From: Rhizobium leguminosarum
Lineage (GTDB): Bacteria; Pseudomonadota; Alphaproteobacteria; Rhizobiales; Rhizobiaceae
Length of the DNA stretch: 64,000 bases
NCBI RefSeq assembly: GCF_004123835.1
Contig: NZ_MZMU01000002.1
Span: 248,001-312,000 of the forward strand
Direction: 5' to 3'
Shown here: in pieces, positions 26,002 through 34,708 of the stretch
Position numbering within the stretch: position 1 is the stretch's first letter
Layout of the letters: every line of letters starts with the position of its first letter
Made by a program: the position numbers and the translations under genes
The notes under the pieces: model-generated
Seen by the model: only the letters and a program-made list of their open reading frames with translations
Told to the model about the DNA's origin: nothing
Databases searched by the model: none

Positions 26002-26724
26002 ATGGCCGGTTCCCATGTGCAGCTGGATCGTGCTCGTCAGGCGCAGGTCGCCGATCGTGTTGCCGCCAAAGTCGCCGATGTGCTGAAAGCCGACGCTACA
26101 TTCGAGTCCGGCTCGGTTGCCCTGTCCGCCAGAATTGCGGGAGCCGCGGCCGCGGCCATTGTCAATCTTCCCGTTAGCGCGCGACGCGAACTCAGTAAGC
26201 GACAGGGCGAACTTGCCCGCCGCATTCGTGGTCTAGTGGAGACCTTCACCGATGCACCTGATGGCGGCAAGATCGCGCTTGATATTCCGAAGGCCGCGGA
26301 ACCCTCCAAAGGCGAAGGGCTTGGGAAGATCGCCACGGCGGCGGAAGGCGAGCGATTGCTGGGCGAGCTTGCAGTTGCCCGCAAGCTCGAGGATTGGGCG
26401 GGGCCGGTTGCCGGCGCAAGCGAACTCCAGCGCGATTTCGGAATTGCGCGCTCCACCCTCAATCGCTGGCAGCATGCCGGCGAGGTCATCGCGCTGCTGA
26501 AAGGAACGAAGAAGCACGTCTATCCGATCGAACAATTCATCGACGGGCGTCCGGCAAAGGGCATAGGAACGATTGCCGCTCTCGTTTCCAATCAGCGGGT
26601 GGCATGGCTGTGGCTCAGCCAGCCGAACCCCATGCTAGGCGGGCGAAGGCCCATAAACCTCTTGAAACAGGATAATGCGGACGAGGTCGTCGACGCGGCC
26701 CAGACCTATTTCGCCGCGCAATGA
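26002..26724 (+). CDS. Antitoxin of the Xre/MbcA/ParS type
   Basis: A 240-residue protein. The C-terminal ~110 residues resemble the Xre-MbcA-ParS antitoxin domain: a DNA-binding-like part (SELQRDFGIARSTLNRWQ, HAGEVIALLKG), a conserved YPIEQF and the toxin-binding end with PNPMLGGRRPINLLK and VVDAAQTYF. The first ~115 residues are Ala-rich and helical, longer than most family members, and may be an extra domain. The next gene encodes a RES-domain toxin in a different frame with a 50-bp overlap, the usual antitoxin-first order. It should neutralise the toxin and repress its own promoter. Confidence 0.82.
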   Translation: MAGSHVQLDRARQAQVADRVAAKVADVLKADATFESGSVALSARIAGAAAAAIVNLPVSARRELSKRQGELARRIRGLVETFTDAPDGGKIALDIPKAAEPSKGEGLGKIATAAEGERLLGELAVARKLEDWAGPVAGASELQRDFGIARSTLNRWQHAGEVIALLKGTKKHVYPIEQFIDGRPAKGIGTIAALVSNQRVAWLWLSQPNPMLGGRRPINLLKQDNADEVVDAAQTYFAAQ

Positions 26725-27319
26725 CGCCGACAAGGCCGTCCTGCAGCGCCTCGCCGTTCGCGCCGACGTCACCGACTATGTCAGAATCATCTCGCGCGCT
26801 CACGCCGCGACGCCTCTCGGTATGGGCTTCGGCAAGACTCGGTTTTCGAGCCCGAGGGATAAGTTCCGGTTGCTCTATCTCGCTCAGGATCCGGCGACGG
26901 CGATCGCGGAGACGATCGTCCGTGACCGGTTTCAAGGCAAGGCCGAGCGATTGATACTGCGGGAGGAGTTCGACCGCTATTCGATCGCCGTTATCCGAAA
27001 CCCCAATCCGCTTTTCCTGCTCGACCTGCGCAACGAAGGCGCAAACCTGCTCGGGGTCTCGACAGATGCCGTTCGAGCTAGGGCACAGACCAGCGGACGC
27101 CGGCTCAGTCAGGAAATCTACGATCGCACCGATTTCGACGGCATTCTCTATATGTCCCGGATCACCAACAAGCAGTGCGTTGCCGTCTATGATCGCGCTA
27201 CGGCCAGCATTGAGGCCGACAGCCCCGCATGGGATCTCATCCGCTTGTCCGCGCTCGGCCGCATACTCGATGCCTTGCACCTCACGGTCATAGATAGGGG
27301 AATGATGTCCAATCGGTGA
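26675..27319 (+). CDS. RES-domain toxin (NAD-degrading type)
   Basis: A 214-residue RES-family protein. Family knowledge: RES toxins (MbcT, ParT and relatives) degrade or transfer NAD+ and stop growth. The conserved residues are in view: Arg in YVRIISRAH, the GFGKTRFSSP segment, Glu in TAIAETIVRDRF, and Ser in DGILYMSR. The only in-frame ATG ahead of the domain is at 26675, inside the antitoxin gene; the ATG at 26721 belongs to another frame. The coupling keeps both products in step. Together with 26002-26724 it forms a complete module. Confidence 0.82.
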   Translation: MRTRSSTRPRPISPRNDADKAVLQRLAVRADVTDYVRIISRAHAATPLGMGFGKTRFSSPRDKFRLLYLAQDPATAIAETIVRDRFQGKAERLILREEFDRYSIAVIRNPNPLFLLDLRNEGANLLGVSTDAVRARAQTSGRRLSQEIYDRTDFDGILYMSRITNKQCVAVYDRATASIEADSPAWDLIRLSALGRILDALHLTVIDRGMMSNR

Positions 27320-27401
27320 GAAAAGACGCGAGGCGCTGTCGCACCTCGGCGTTCGGCCGATCTCGATCATCGCGATAAACTTGCAAGCAGCAAGCCAAAA
27401 C

Positions 27402-28040
27402 TCAACCCTCCAAACCGAGGCTCGCCAGCAGCCGGCCAACATAGGCTTCCAACCCGCCGACCATATCGAAGCGCGCGGGGTCGCGCAGCCAGAGCATCTG
27501 AAGGCCGTCCATCACGGCGATCAGTTCGGCCGCCATCGCTCTGCCATCGATCTTGCCGTCTATCGACCCATCGGCAACGGCCTGTTCGAAGGTCGCGGCG
27601 ATGTCGTTCTGCAGCTGCGTGGCGCGATCGAGAAACCATGCCTTGGCCGGGTGATCCTTCATCAGGCTCTCGGCATTCAGGATGGCGAAGGCCCTGATGA
27701 CCTCAATCATTTCGGCGTTGCGGCGGAAGACCTCGACCATGCCCTTGAGCAAGCCGCGGAGATCGGAACGATGAGGGCCGATGAAGCTTTCGCTTTCGAG
27801 ATCGCGCTTGTCCAGAATGGCGAGCAGCAGATCGACCTTGGTCGGGAAGTGGTGCAGCAGGCCGGGCAGCGACAGGCCGACGTCGCGGGCCACATCGCCG
27901 ATGGCGGCATTCTGGTAGCCGTTTTCGGCGAAGCGCCGCATCGCTGCCGTCAGGATTTCTGCGCGGCGCGCTTCGCCCTTGCGAGATCTGCGCCGTCGCT
28001 TTTCGTCCTGTCCGGTCTTCGATTCGAGAAATTCTGCCAT
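27402..28040 (-). CDS. TetR-family regulator divergent from the beta-glucosidase
   Basis: A 212-residue TetR-type repressor. The ATG at 28040 is chosen for its GGAAGAGG site; the open frame extends to 28193 but crosses the operator. After a basic start (KRRRRSRKGEARR), the HTH occupies about residues 25-70 (AAMRRFAENGYQNAAIGD, then VARDVGLSLPGLLHHF). The ligand domain follows. It is divergent from the GH3 gene; the palindrome at 28113-28128 between them is its likely operator. The inducer is not predictable. Confidence 0.88.
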   Translation of the reverse strand: MAEFLESKTGQDEKRRRRSRKGEARRAEILTAAMRRFAENGYQNAAIGDVARDVGLSLPGLLHHFPTKVDLLLAILDKRDLESESFIGPHRSDLRGLLKGMVEVFRRNAEMIEVIRAFAILNAESLMKDHPAKAWFLDRATQLQNDIAATFEQAVADGSIDGKIDGRAMAAELIAVMDGLQMLWLRDPARFDMVGGLEAYVGRLLASLGLEG

Positions 28041-28097
28041 CGCCTCTTCCGCCTGCCTCCTTCTCCCGCCCTCAATCCATACATCACGGCTCGACAG

Positions 28098-28128
28098 TTG
28101 ACATCTTAAAAATACCGAGTAATCGGTA
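28098..28128 (+). promoter_or_regulatory. Palindromic TetR operator at a plus-strand promoter
   Basis: TACCGAGTAATCGGTA (28113-28128) is a perfect inverted repeat with 6-bp arms. TTGACA lies at 28098-28103, so the operator falls in the spacer and -10 of the promoter reading into the beta-glucosidase gene. A repressor bound there would block polymerase directly. Confidence 0.7.
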
Positions 28129-28243
28129 GGTTTAAGAACTGCGTGGCGCGTGGGGAAGTTGGCGCCGCCGCCGGATGAATTGGCAGCGAGCATGCTCGGC
28201 CAGCACTTCGCAATGCCCGAATTCCATTGAAGGGGAGGTTTGC

Positions 28244-30727
28244 ATGATCGATTCCATTCTCGACAAGATGACGCTCGAGGAGCAGGTCTCCCTGCTGTCC
28301 GGCGCCGATTTCTGGACGACGGTTCCCGTCGAGCGTCTTGATGTGCCGAAGATCAAGGTGACGGACGGACCGAATGGCGCCCGCGGCGGCGGTTCGCTGG
28401 TCGGCGGCGTCAAGGCGACCTGCTTTCCTGTGGCCATCGCGCTCGGCGCCACCTGGAATCCCGATCTCGTTGAGCGCATGGGTGTGGCGCTTGCCCAGCA
28501 GACGAAGAGCAAGGGCGCCGCCGTGCTGCTCGCGCCCACGGTGAATATCCATCGTTCCGGCCTCAACGGGCGAAATTTCGAATGTTATTCCGAGGATCCG
28601 ATGCTGACCGCGGAACTGGCCGTCGCCTATATCAAGGGCGTGCAGAGCCAGGGGATCGCGGCGACGATCAAGCACTTCGCCGGCAACGAATCCGAGAGCG
28701 AGCGGCAGACCATGTCTTCCGATATCGACGAACGGACGCTGCGCGAAATCTACTTTCCACCCTTCGAACAGGCGGTCCGCCGCGCCGGCGTGATGGCCGT
28801 GATGTCCTCCTACAACCGCCTCAACGGCACCTATACCAGCGAGCATCAGTGGCTGCTGACCAAGGTGCTGCGCGAGGAATGGGGATTCGACGGGATCGTC
28901 ATGTCCGACTGGTTCGGATCGCATTCGACGGCCGAGACGATTAATGCCGGTCTCGATCTCGAAATGCCCGGCCCGGCGCGCGATCGCGGCGAGAAGCTGG
29001 TTGCAGCCGTGCGTGAGGGCAAGGTCGAGGCGGCGACCGTGCGGGCGGCGGCGCGACGCATCCTGCTTCTGCTAGAGCGGGTCGGCGCGTTCGAGAAGAA
29101 GCCCGACCTCGCGGAGCAGGCGATCGATCTGCCGGAAGATCGGGCGCTGATCCGGCGTCTCGGCGCCGAAGGCGCAGTTCTGCTCAAGAACGACGGCATA
29201 CTGCCACTTGCCAAGACGTCGCTCGACCGGATCGCCGTCATCGGACCCAATGCCGCGAGCGCGCGCGTAATGGGCGGCGGCAGCGCCCAGATCGCGGCGC
29301 ATTACACGGTCAGTCCGCTCGAAGGGATTCGAGCCGCCCTTTCCAATGCCAACAGCGTCAGCCACGCCGTCGGCTGCCGCCACAACCGTCTGATCGAGGT
29401 GGCCAAGGGAAAGATCACCGTCGAATATTTCAAGGGGCGCGGCTGCCGGGGCACTCCGCTTCACGTCGAGACCGTCGACAAGGGCGAGTTCTTCTGGTTC
29501 GAGCTGCCGTCAGGCGAACTCGACCCCACCGATTTCTCGGCGCGGATGACGATGCAATTCGTGCCGGAAGAGAGCGGCGATCATGTCTTCGGCATGACCA
29601 ATGCCGGACTGGCGCGGCTCTTCGTCGATGGCAGGCTCATGGTCGATGGCCATGACGGCTGGACGCGCGGTGAAAACTATTTCGGCACGGCCAATGATGA
29701 ACAGCGCGGCACGGTAGCGCTCGATGCGGGCAAGGCCCATGCCGTCACCGTCGAGTATGACCCGCCGGTGGCGAACGGGGAGGGGATCAACCTCACGGCC
29801 ATTCGCTTCGGCGTCGAAAAGCCCTTGGGCGAGGCCGATATCGAGGACGCCGTCGAGACGGCGCTGAATGCCGATGTGGCGCTTCTCTTCGTCGGCCGCG
29901 ACGGCGAATGGGATACCGAAGGCTTGGACCTGCCCGACATGCGGCTTCCGGGTAAGCAGGAGGAACTGATCGAGCGGGTTGCTGCCGCCAACGCCAACAC
30001 CGTGGTCGTGCTACAGACCGGCGGTCCGGTGGAAATGCCCTGGCTCGGCAAGGTTCGCGCCGTGCTGGAGATCTGGTATCCGGGGCAGGAGCTGGGGAAT
30101 GCCGTCGCCGATGTCCTGTTCGGCGATGTCGAGCCCGGTGGGCGCCTGCCGCAGACATTCCCGAAGGCGCTTGCCGACAATTCCGCCATGACAGGTGATC
30201 CAGCCGTCTATCCGGGTAAGGATGGACATGTGCGCTATGCCGAGGGCGTGTTCGTCGGCTACCGTCATCACGATACACGCGCTATCGAGCCGCTCTTCCC
30301 CTTCGGTTTCGGCCTTGGCTATACGCGCTTCAGCTGGGGCGAACCGCGCCTGTCGGCGAGTGAAATGGGTCCCGAAGGCGTGACCGTCAGCGTCGATCTG
30401 ACCAATATCGGCGACCGGGCCGGGTCGGAACTGGTCCAGCTCTATGTGCGTTCGCCAAAGTCCAAGCTGGAGCGGCCGGACAAGGAACTGCGCGCCTTCG
30501 CAAAGCTTTCGCTGCTGCCCAATGAGACAGGGACGGCCGAAATGAAGATCCTGCCGCGCGACCTCGCCTATTTCGACGTCGAGGCCGGCGCCTTCCGCAC
30601 TGAGCCCGGCGACTACCAGCTGGTCGTGGCGGCCAATGCCGCGGATATCAGGTTCGTGGTCGATCTGCCGTCACCACTCGACACTCTGCTGCCGCCCTTG
30701 CACCAAGCGACCAGCCTCATCGGATAA
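28244..30727 (+). CDS. GH3 beta-glucosidase with PA14 domain
   Basis: An 827-residue family-3 beta-glucosidase/cellobiase. The ATG at 28244 has GGGGAGG just upstream. Domain order: (beta/alpha)8 barrel (about 1-290) with KHFAGNESES and the nucleophile Asp in GIVMSDWFGSHST; an alpha/beta sandwich (about 300-580) interrupted by a PA14 domain (about 390-530, VEYFKGRGCRGTP to ARLFVDGRLMVDGH); and a C-terminal fibronectin-III-like domain. No signal peptide is visible, so it is intracellular or periplasm-independent. This layout matches Agrobacterium-type cellobiases. It is controlled by the divergent TetR gene. Confidence 0.92.
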   Translation: MIDSILDKMTLEEQVSLLSGADFWTTVPVERLDVPKIKVTDGPNGARGGGSLVGGVKATCFPVAIALGATWNPDLVERMGVALAQQTKSKGAAVLLAPTVNIHRSGLNGRNFECYSEDPMLTAELAVAYIKGVQSQGIAATIKHFAGNESESERQTMSSDIDERTLREIYFPPFEQAVRRAGVMAVMSSYNRLNGTYTSEHQWLLTKVLREEWGFDGIVMSDWFGSHSTAETINAGLDLEMPGPARDRGEKLVAAVREGKVEAATVRAAARRILLLLERVGAFEKKPDLAEQAIDLPEDRALIRRLGAEGAVLLKNDGILPLAKTSLDRIAVIGPNAASARVMGGGSAQIAAHYTVSPLEGIRAALSNANSVSHAVGCRHNRLIEVAKGKITVEYFKGRGCRGTPLHVETVDKGEFFWFELPSGELDPTDFSARMTMQFVPEESGDHVFGMTNAGLARLFVDGRLMVDGHDGWTRGENYFGTANDEQRGTVALDAGKAHAVTVEYDPPVANGEGINLTAIRFGVEKPLGEADIEDAVETALNADVALLFVGRDGEWDTEGLDLPDMRLPGKQEELIERVAAANANTVVVLQTGGPVEMPWLGKVRAVLEIWYPGQELGNAVADVLFGDVEPGGRLPQTFPKALADNSAMTGDPAVYPGKDGHVRYAEGVFVGYRHHDTRAIEPLFPFGFGLGYTRFSWGEPRLSASEMGPEGVTVSVDLTNIGDRAGSELVQLYVRSPKSKLERPDKELRAFAKLSLLPNETGTAEMKILPRDLAYFDVEAGAFRTEPGDYQLVVAANAADIRFVVDLPSPLDTLLPPLHQATSLIG

Positions 30728-30811
30728 ACCGCCTCGTTCACCGTTCCGGCCCCATCCGATTCACAAGGTTCGCGCTCGCAATCCCAGCGCGAACAATCGC
30801 TCCACTCATGT

Positions 30812-31162
30812 TCACCGAGCCCGGATCCGCGAAGTCATCCAAGGACGCGAGCGTCGTAGCCCTTTCCCGACGAGGCTTGCCGTGCCGCCCCCGCCATCCA
30901 GGGCTTTGAGCGCGGCGAGGATGTCGGCATAGCGAACCGGACACTGCACGCCTGGCGGCTGCCGCAGCTCCGGAACGGACTCCACCGCATAGAGGTCCGA
31001 AGCCCACGACGCCAGGATCGCTCTCTTCTCCTGCGCAGAGATGTCGGCGGCGAGAACTTCGTTCGGAGAGCTGAAATGGAGATGGGGATGAAGAATGTGC
31101 GAGGCGGAGATCGCCTCGATGACGCCATCCGGAGTGGTCGTGCTGATGCTTTTGCTGGTCAT
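30812..31162 (-). CDS. Small conserved rhizobial protein of unknown function
   Basis: A 116-residue protein starting at ATG 31162 behind GGGAGAAG. The middle, HFSSPNEVLAADISAQEK followed by RAILASWASDLYAVES, resembles short proteins common in rhizobia that I cannot assign to a function. The C-terminus is Gly-rich then basic. The open frame continues upstream to 31243 without a better start. It reads opposite to the Hsp20 locus, so the ~250-bp spacer holds both leaders. Confidence 0.6.
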   Translation of the reverse strand: MTSKSISTTTPDGVIEAISASHILHPHLHFSSPNEVLAADISAQEKRAILASWASDLYAVESVPELRQPPGVQCPVRYADILAALKALDGGGGTASLVGKGLRRSRPWMTSRIRAR

Positions 31163-31309
31163 GAACTTCTCCCAAAAATTTCCACACAAGCGAAGAACAT
31201 CTTCAGGCACCATTCGATTTAGGTGAAGGAAAACAGCGTTCAAGGGGCTTGCGGTCTGCCTGAAGCGTCGACCAAAAATTTTTTAGATGTCCTCTTGAAT
31301 CGAAAAACG

Positions 31310-31415
31310 CTCGAAACCAGATCATTTTCGTCGGCAGCGCAAAGGCGGGTCGACCAGACCGGGGACGTGTTTTCGACGCGTCTCCATTCCATGTTGCTTT
31401 ACGGAGGATATGGCT
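31310..31415 (+). ncRNA. ROSE-type RNA thermometer in the Hsp20 leader
   Basis: The leader ends with CATGTTGCTTTACGGAGGAT followed by ATGGCT and the start ATG. This matches the 3' hairpin of rhizobial ROSE elements, in which UUGCU pairs with the GGAGGAU ribosome-binding site and melts on heating (TTGCT at 31394-31398, GGAGGAT at 31403-31409). Upstream ~80 bases contain further complementary GC-rich pieces, as expected for the multi-hairpin element. It decides the start: the ATG at 31416, not the one at 31410. The 5' limit is approximate. Confidence 0.8.
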
Positions 31416-31882
31416 ATGAGAAACGAACTTGACTTCGCACCCCTTTACCGGTCCAGCATCGGCTTCGACCGCGTCTTCAATCTCCTGAACAATGCGCAGC
31501 GGCTACAGGCGATCGAGACGTGGCCACCCTATGACATCGTCAAGACGAGCGAAGACGACTATCGCATTCAGATGGCAGTCGCCGGTTTCGCCGAGGGCGA
31601 TCTCGAGATCACCCAGGAGCGGAACGTGCTCGTGGTGAAAGGCCAGAAGACCGAAGGGAAGGATGGCGAATATCTGCATCGCGGCATAGCCGGGCGCGCG
31701 TTCGAACGTCGCTTCGAACTCGCGGACCACGTCAGGGTCGAGAATGCGTCGCTGACGGTATTCTCTCGATCGCGCTGAAGCGTGAGGTGCCGGAAGCCAT
31801 GAAGCCGCGCAAAATCGCAATCGGAGATGGCTCCTTTCAGCAGGCGCCTCTTCAGATCGAAGCCGAGCGCCAGGTGGCTTAA
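31416..31882 (+). pseudogene. Small heat-shock protein Hsp20, frameshifted near the C-terminus
   Basis: The N-terminal part (MRNELDFAPLYRSSIGFDRV) and most of the alpha-crystallin domain read normally to ENASLT at about 31755. The frame then shifts and stops at 31778. In the next frame the expected ending continues (GILSIALKREVPEAMKPRKI) to a TAA at 31880-31882. One base lost or two gained near 31750-31758 explains this. The truncated product lacks the last beta strand and the IxI-like tail needed for oligomers. A sequencing error is the main alternative. The gene sits behind an intact ROSE element. Confidence 0.8.
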
Positions 31883-31895
31883 GGAGCGCTTCTCG

Positions 31896-32036
31896 ATGAA
31901 GTCCCAGAAAAAGCCGTTTACCGTCGAAATCAGGAAACGCCGCGGCGGCAACGCGAAAGACGGAGGAAAGCGTGCGATCGCGAAGCTGCTGGAAAAACTC
32001 CACTCCGGAACCGAAGTTCCGGCAGCGCGATCCTGA
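31896..32036 (+). CDS. Very small basic protein, unknown
   Basis: A 46-residue frame beginning 13 bp after the Hsp20 end, with AAGGAG about ten bases before the ATG at 31896. It is rich in Lys/Arg (KKPFTVEIRKRRGG). Short rhizobial proteins with a KPFxVEIK/R motif exist, as I recall, but no function can be given. Coding status rests on the ribosome-binding site and the motif only. Confidence 0.4.
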   Translation: MKSQKKPFTVEIRKRRGGNAKDGGKRAIAKLLEKLHSGTEVPAARS

Positions 32037-32217
32037 AACGGCTAGATGCCAGGAGGGCCGGCCAAGGTGCCGGCCCTTTGTGCGTCGGGTCGCACGCTGG
32101 CTTCCACCTCACGCCAGCAATAGTGACGCCCCCTAGTCTGTCGCGCGACATCGTCCCGGCGCAAACTACGTCGCATCATTTCTCTTCAGCCTTCCTATAA
32201 CGCGCGTTGCCACGAGA

Positions 32218-32757
32218 TCAGGCGGCGTCGGGCTGCGTGCGAAGATTAGAGACGACGCGCCGGTTCTGCACTTTGCAGGAGCGCTCCTTGCAATCGCGGA
32301 CTTCGCGCTCGTTCCCGTAACCCTTGGCCCACATCCGCTTTGCATCCACGCCCTTTGAGATAAGATAAGCCATTGCCGCGTCGGCACGCTTCTGCGACAG
32401 CGTCTCCATGTTGGACGCGGACCCTGAATCGTCGGCGAATCCTTGCAGCTTGAGCATCCAGGTCGGGTTGTTGTTGAGCCAGCTGGCTTGTTTATCCAAC
32501 GTCGCCATGGCGACGGAATCGAGCTTGGCAGAGTCCTGCGTAAAATAGATCCGTCGGCCGACATTCAGGATAAAATCTTCCTCGCTGCCAGCCGCGACGT
32601 TTTCGAAACCAGGCGCCGGATCGTTCGTCTGGCCGGTCATTGGCACCGCCGCAGGTTCTTCCAGCGAGGCGAGTTCGGTGGTGGAGCAGGCGGCAAGCGC
32701 CAAGAGCATTGTCGCGGCGAGAAGGCGCCTGGTAAATCCGGTCGCAATAGAGATCAA
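32218..32757 (-). CDS. OmpA-family peptidoglycan-binding lipoprotein (Pal-like)
   Basis: A 179-residue outer-membrane lipoprotein. The signal peptide ends with LALAAC, making Cys24 the lipidated residue. After a linker, residues ~65-175 form an OmpA/Pal domain: IYFTQDSAKLD, LQGFADDSGSAS, LSQKRADAAMAYL, GYGNEREVRDC and QNRRVV. Such proteins anchor the outer membrane to peptidoglycan. An added Cys pair sits in the domain (DCKERSCKVQNRR). The L,D-transpeptidase gene ends 11 bp upstream in the same direction, so the two form an envelope operon. Confidence 0.88.
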   Translation of the reverse strand: MISIATGFTRRLLAATMLLALAACSTTELASLEEPAAVPMTGQTNDPAPGFENVAAGSEEDFILNVGRRIYFTQDSAKLDSVAMATLDKQASWLNNNPTWMLKLQGFADDSGSASNMETLSQKRADAAMAYLISKGVDAKRMWAKGYGNEREVRDCKERSCKVQNRRVVSNLRTQPDAA

Positions 32758-32768
32758 GGTGATATTCC

Positions 32769-33449
32769 TTATTCGGCCGGTGTTGTCTGGCTGACTTGAG
32801 TGGCGCTTTCAGCCTGGTCTGCAATATGCGGCAGAACCTGCACCGCAGTGCCGATGGGGCAACGCTGGTAAAGATCAATGGCGTCTTCGTTAAACATGCG
32901 GATACAGCCGCTGGAGGCATCCTTGCCGATGCTCCAAGGCTCCAGCGTGCCGTGGAAGCGATAGCCGGTGTCGACGCCGTCGCGATGCAGGTACATGGCG
33001 CGGGGACCGAGTGGATTTTTCGGTGAGCCTCCCGCCACGAATTCGGGCAGTTCCGGATGGCGCTTGCGCATCTCCGGCGGCGGCGTCCAGCGCGGCCAAA
33101 GTGATTTGCTGTCGATCGTCGCGCGGCCAAACCATTTGAAGCCCTCGCGACCGACGCCGACGCCGTAGCGGATGGCCGTCTTGTTCTCCATGATCACGTA
33201 GAGAAAGTGGTGCCTCGTATCGACGACGACGGTGCCGATCGGCTCGCTGCTGAAATATTTGACAACCTGGCGGTGCCACTTCTTGTCGATCTTGGTGAAG
33301 TTGGTCCTTCGGAACGTCACGCCGTTGTCGACGGTAGTGCCGTCAAAATAGGAAGACGCCGCGGCAAATGCCGGTTTCCGGACTGCACCGGCACCAAGTA
33401 ACGCCAATCCACCCAGCACAATATTTCTGCGAGTCCACGGCATCGGCAA
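32769..33449 (-). CDS. L,D-transpeptidase (YkuD family)
   Basis: A 226-residue periplasmic enzyme that cross-links peptidoglycan or links it to lipoproteins. The N-terminus has a twin-arginine-like signal (WTRRNIVLGGLALLGAGA) ending near AFA. The catalytic YkuD domain spans ~60-210, with HGT...SSGCIRM containing the active-site His and Cys. GVGVGREGFKWFG and PRAMYLHRDG are typical of rhizobial versions. It precedes the OmpA lipoprotein gene by 11 bp, a sensible pairing for envelope attachment. Confidence 0.9.
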   Translation of the reverse strand: MPMPWTRRNIVLGGLALLGAGAVRKPAFAAASSYFDGTTVDNGVTFRRTNFTKIDKKWHRQVVKYFSSEPIGTVVVDTRHHFLYVIMENKTAIRYGVGVGREGFKWFGRATIDSKSLWPRWTPPPEMRKRHPELPEFVAGGSPKNPLGPRAMYLHRDGVDTGYRFHGTLEPWSIGKDASSGCIRMFNEDAIDLYQRCPIGTAVQVLPHIADQAESATQVSQTTPAE

Positions 33450-33546
33450 TATCCCCCCTTAAAGCCAAGCAGCGAAGCGTCAGTAAATCAGATTTTTCAT
33501 TTGCCACAACAGAAAAATCATCTCCTCCCTAAAGGCGGAGATCGGG

Positions 33547-34566
33547 TCACGGGCCTCCTGTGTCTGGTATTGCCCCATCGTTACTCTGGAATACCGCGGC
33601 GCTTCGAGTTAAAGGGCCGGGCATTCGTCTCCTCTGAAGATCGGCATGTACTCTTTCCGCAACCGCCTGCGAGTCGATGCTCTTCACACGCGGCAGTTCC
33701 GTTTCTTGTGCGAATGCCTCCACAAGATCACAAAGCATCTCTCGCACCACGCCAGGGACCACATGATGGGGCAAATGCCCGACACCTTCCAGCAATCTGA
33801 CGATCGGCCCCGGATGCTTCCTGCAAAGCCAATCAATATGCCAGTTCGGTGAAATCACGCGATCCGCCATCCCGAAGAGAACGTGCAGGGGAAGATCGCC
33901 ACGCAGATCTGGAAGGCCCTCCATGTCTCGGTTGAAGGCGCGCAACTCGTCGGCCATCGTGCGGATGGTAATGGGATTGACCACGTGTGAGGCCGGCAGG
34001 CCCGAGAGATGAGAAGGCAGGGGATTGGGAAAAGAGGACGACCTCAGACCTCGATCAAGAAAGAATGCTGGCCAACGGCCGATGACGTGCTGGCGGATCA
34101 ACGGCCCGACCACCGGAGCGACCGCCGATCTAAGCACAATCAATGGCTTCGATGGCACAGGCGCGCAACATGGGGAAATGAGAAAAAGTCCGCTGACGAG
34201 GTCTGGTCTTCTTGCAGCAAGGTGTAACGCCGCTGCGCTGCCGATCGAGTGCGCCACGATCCTCACCTTCGGCAGGTCAAGAGACGCGAGAAGGCGTTCA
34301 AGCCAGAAGGACTGTCCCTCAGGTCCACGCTCAGCCGGTGCAAGCGGCGTGCTCAGTCCATAGCCAGGCCGGTCGGGTGCAATGATCCGGAAATCGCTGT
34401 TGTCGAAGGGAAGCAAAATTTCCTGCGCAAGGCTGCCGCAGCCATGCAGGAGGACGACTGGAATGCCATGTGAGTTGCCACCGTCGAGGATGTGAACATC
34501 CTGATCTTCAACGTGAATTGTTGTTCCGAGCGTCGGCTGGAGTGGCTTCACTAACATGAACCGCAT
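33547..34566 (-). CDS. Alpha/beta hydrolase
   Basis: A 339-residue alpha/beta-hydrolase fold protein of unknown substrate. Visible features: oxyanion segment LLHGCGS (in place of HGxPG), nucleophile Ser in RIVAHSIGSAAALHLA, acid in LFGMADRVISP and His in EGVGHLPHHV. A helical cap lies between about 130 and 230. There is no signal peptide. The last ~40 residues (after KSIDSQAVAERV) seem unrelated to the fold and are rather polar. It is alone on the minus strand among decayed genes. Confidence 0.82.
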   Translation of the reverse strand: MRFMLVKPLQPTLGTTIHVEDQDVHILDGGNSHGIPVVLLHGCGSLAQEILLPFDNSDFRIIAPDRPGYGLSTPLAPAERGPEGQSFWLERLLASLDLPKVRIVAHSIGSAAALHLAARRPDLVSGLFLISPCCAPVPSKPLIVLRSAVAPVVGPLIRQHVIGRWPAFFLDRGLRSSSFPNPLPSHLSGLPASHVVNPITIRTMADELRAFNRDMEGLPDLRGDLPLHVLFGMADRVISPNWHIDWLCRKHPGPIVRLLEGVGHLPHHVVPGVVREMLCDLVEAFAQETELPRVKSIDSQAVAERVHADLQRRRMPGPLTRSAAVFQSNDGAIPDTGGP

Positions 34567-34708
34567 AACTGAAATCGGAAGAAGAAGTTCCGGCCGGTTG
34601 CGGAACGGCGCCTACGGCAATGAGCCGTCAGAGTAGGATGGAAGGGAGGCCCAGCGTTGCCGCCTTATCTGTGCTACCATCATCGCGGTCTCGAAGCGGA
34701 AAGATCGA

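Noticed and set aside
26721..26954. Toxin start at the ATG overlapping the antitoxin stop
   Set aside because: This ATG opens a different frame with low-complexity Ser/Arg sequence; the RES motifs are in the frame starting at 26675.
32000..32217. Regulatory RNA or gene between the small basic protein and the OmpA gene
   Set aside because: A GGCCGGC...GCCGGCC stem near 32052-32078 is probably a simple terminator; nothing else is recognisable.
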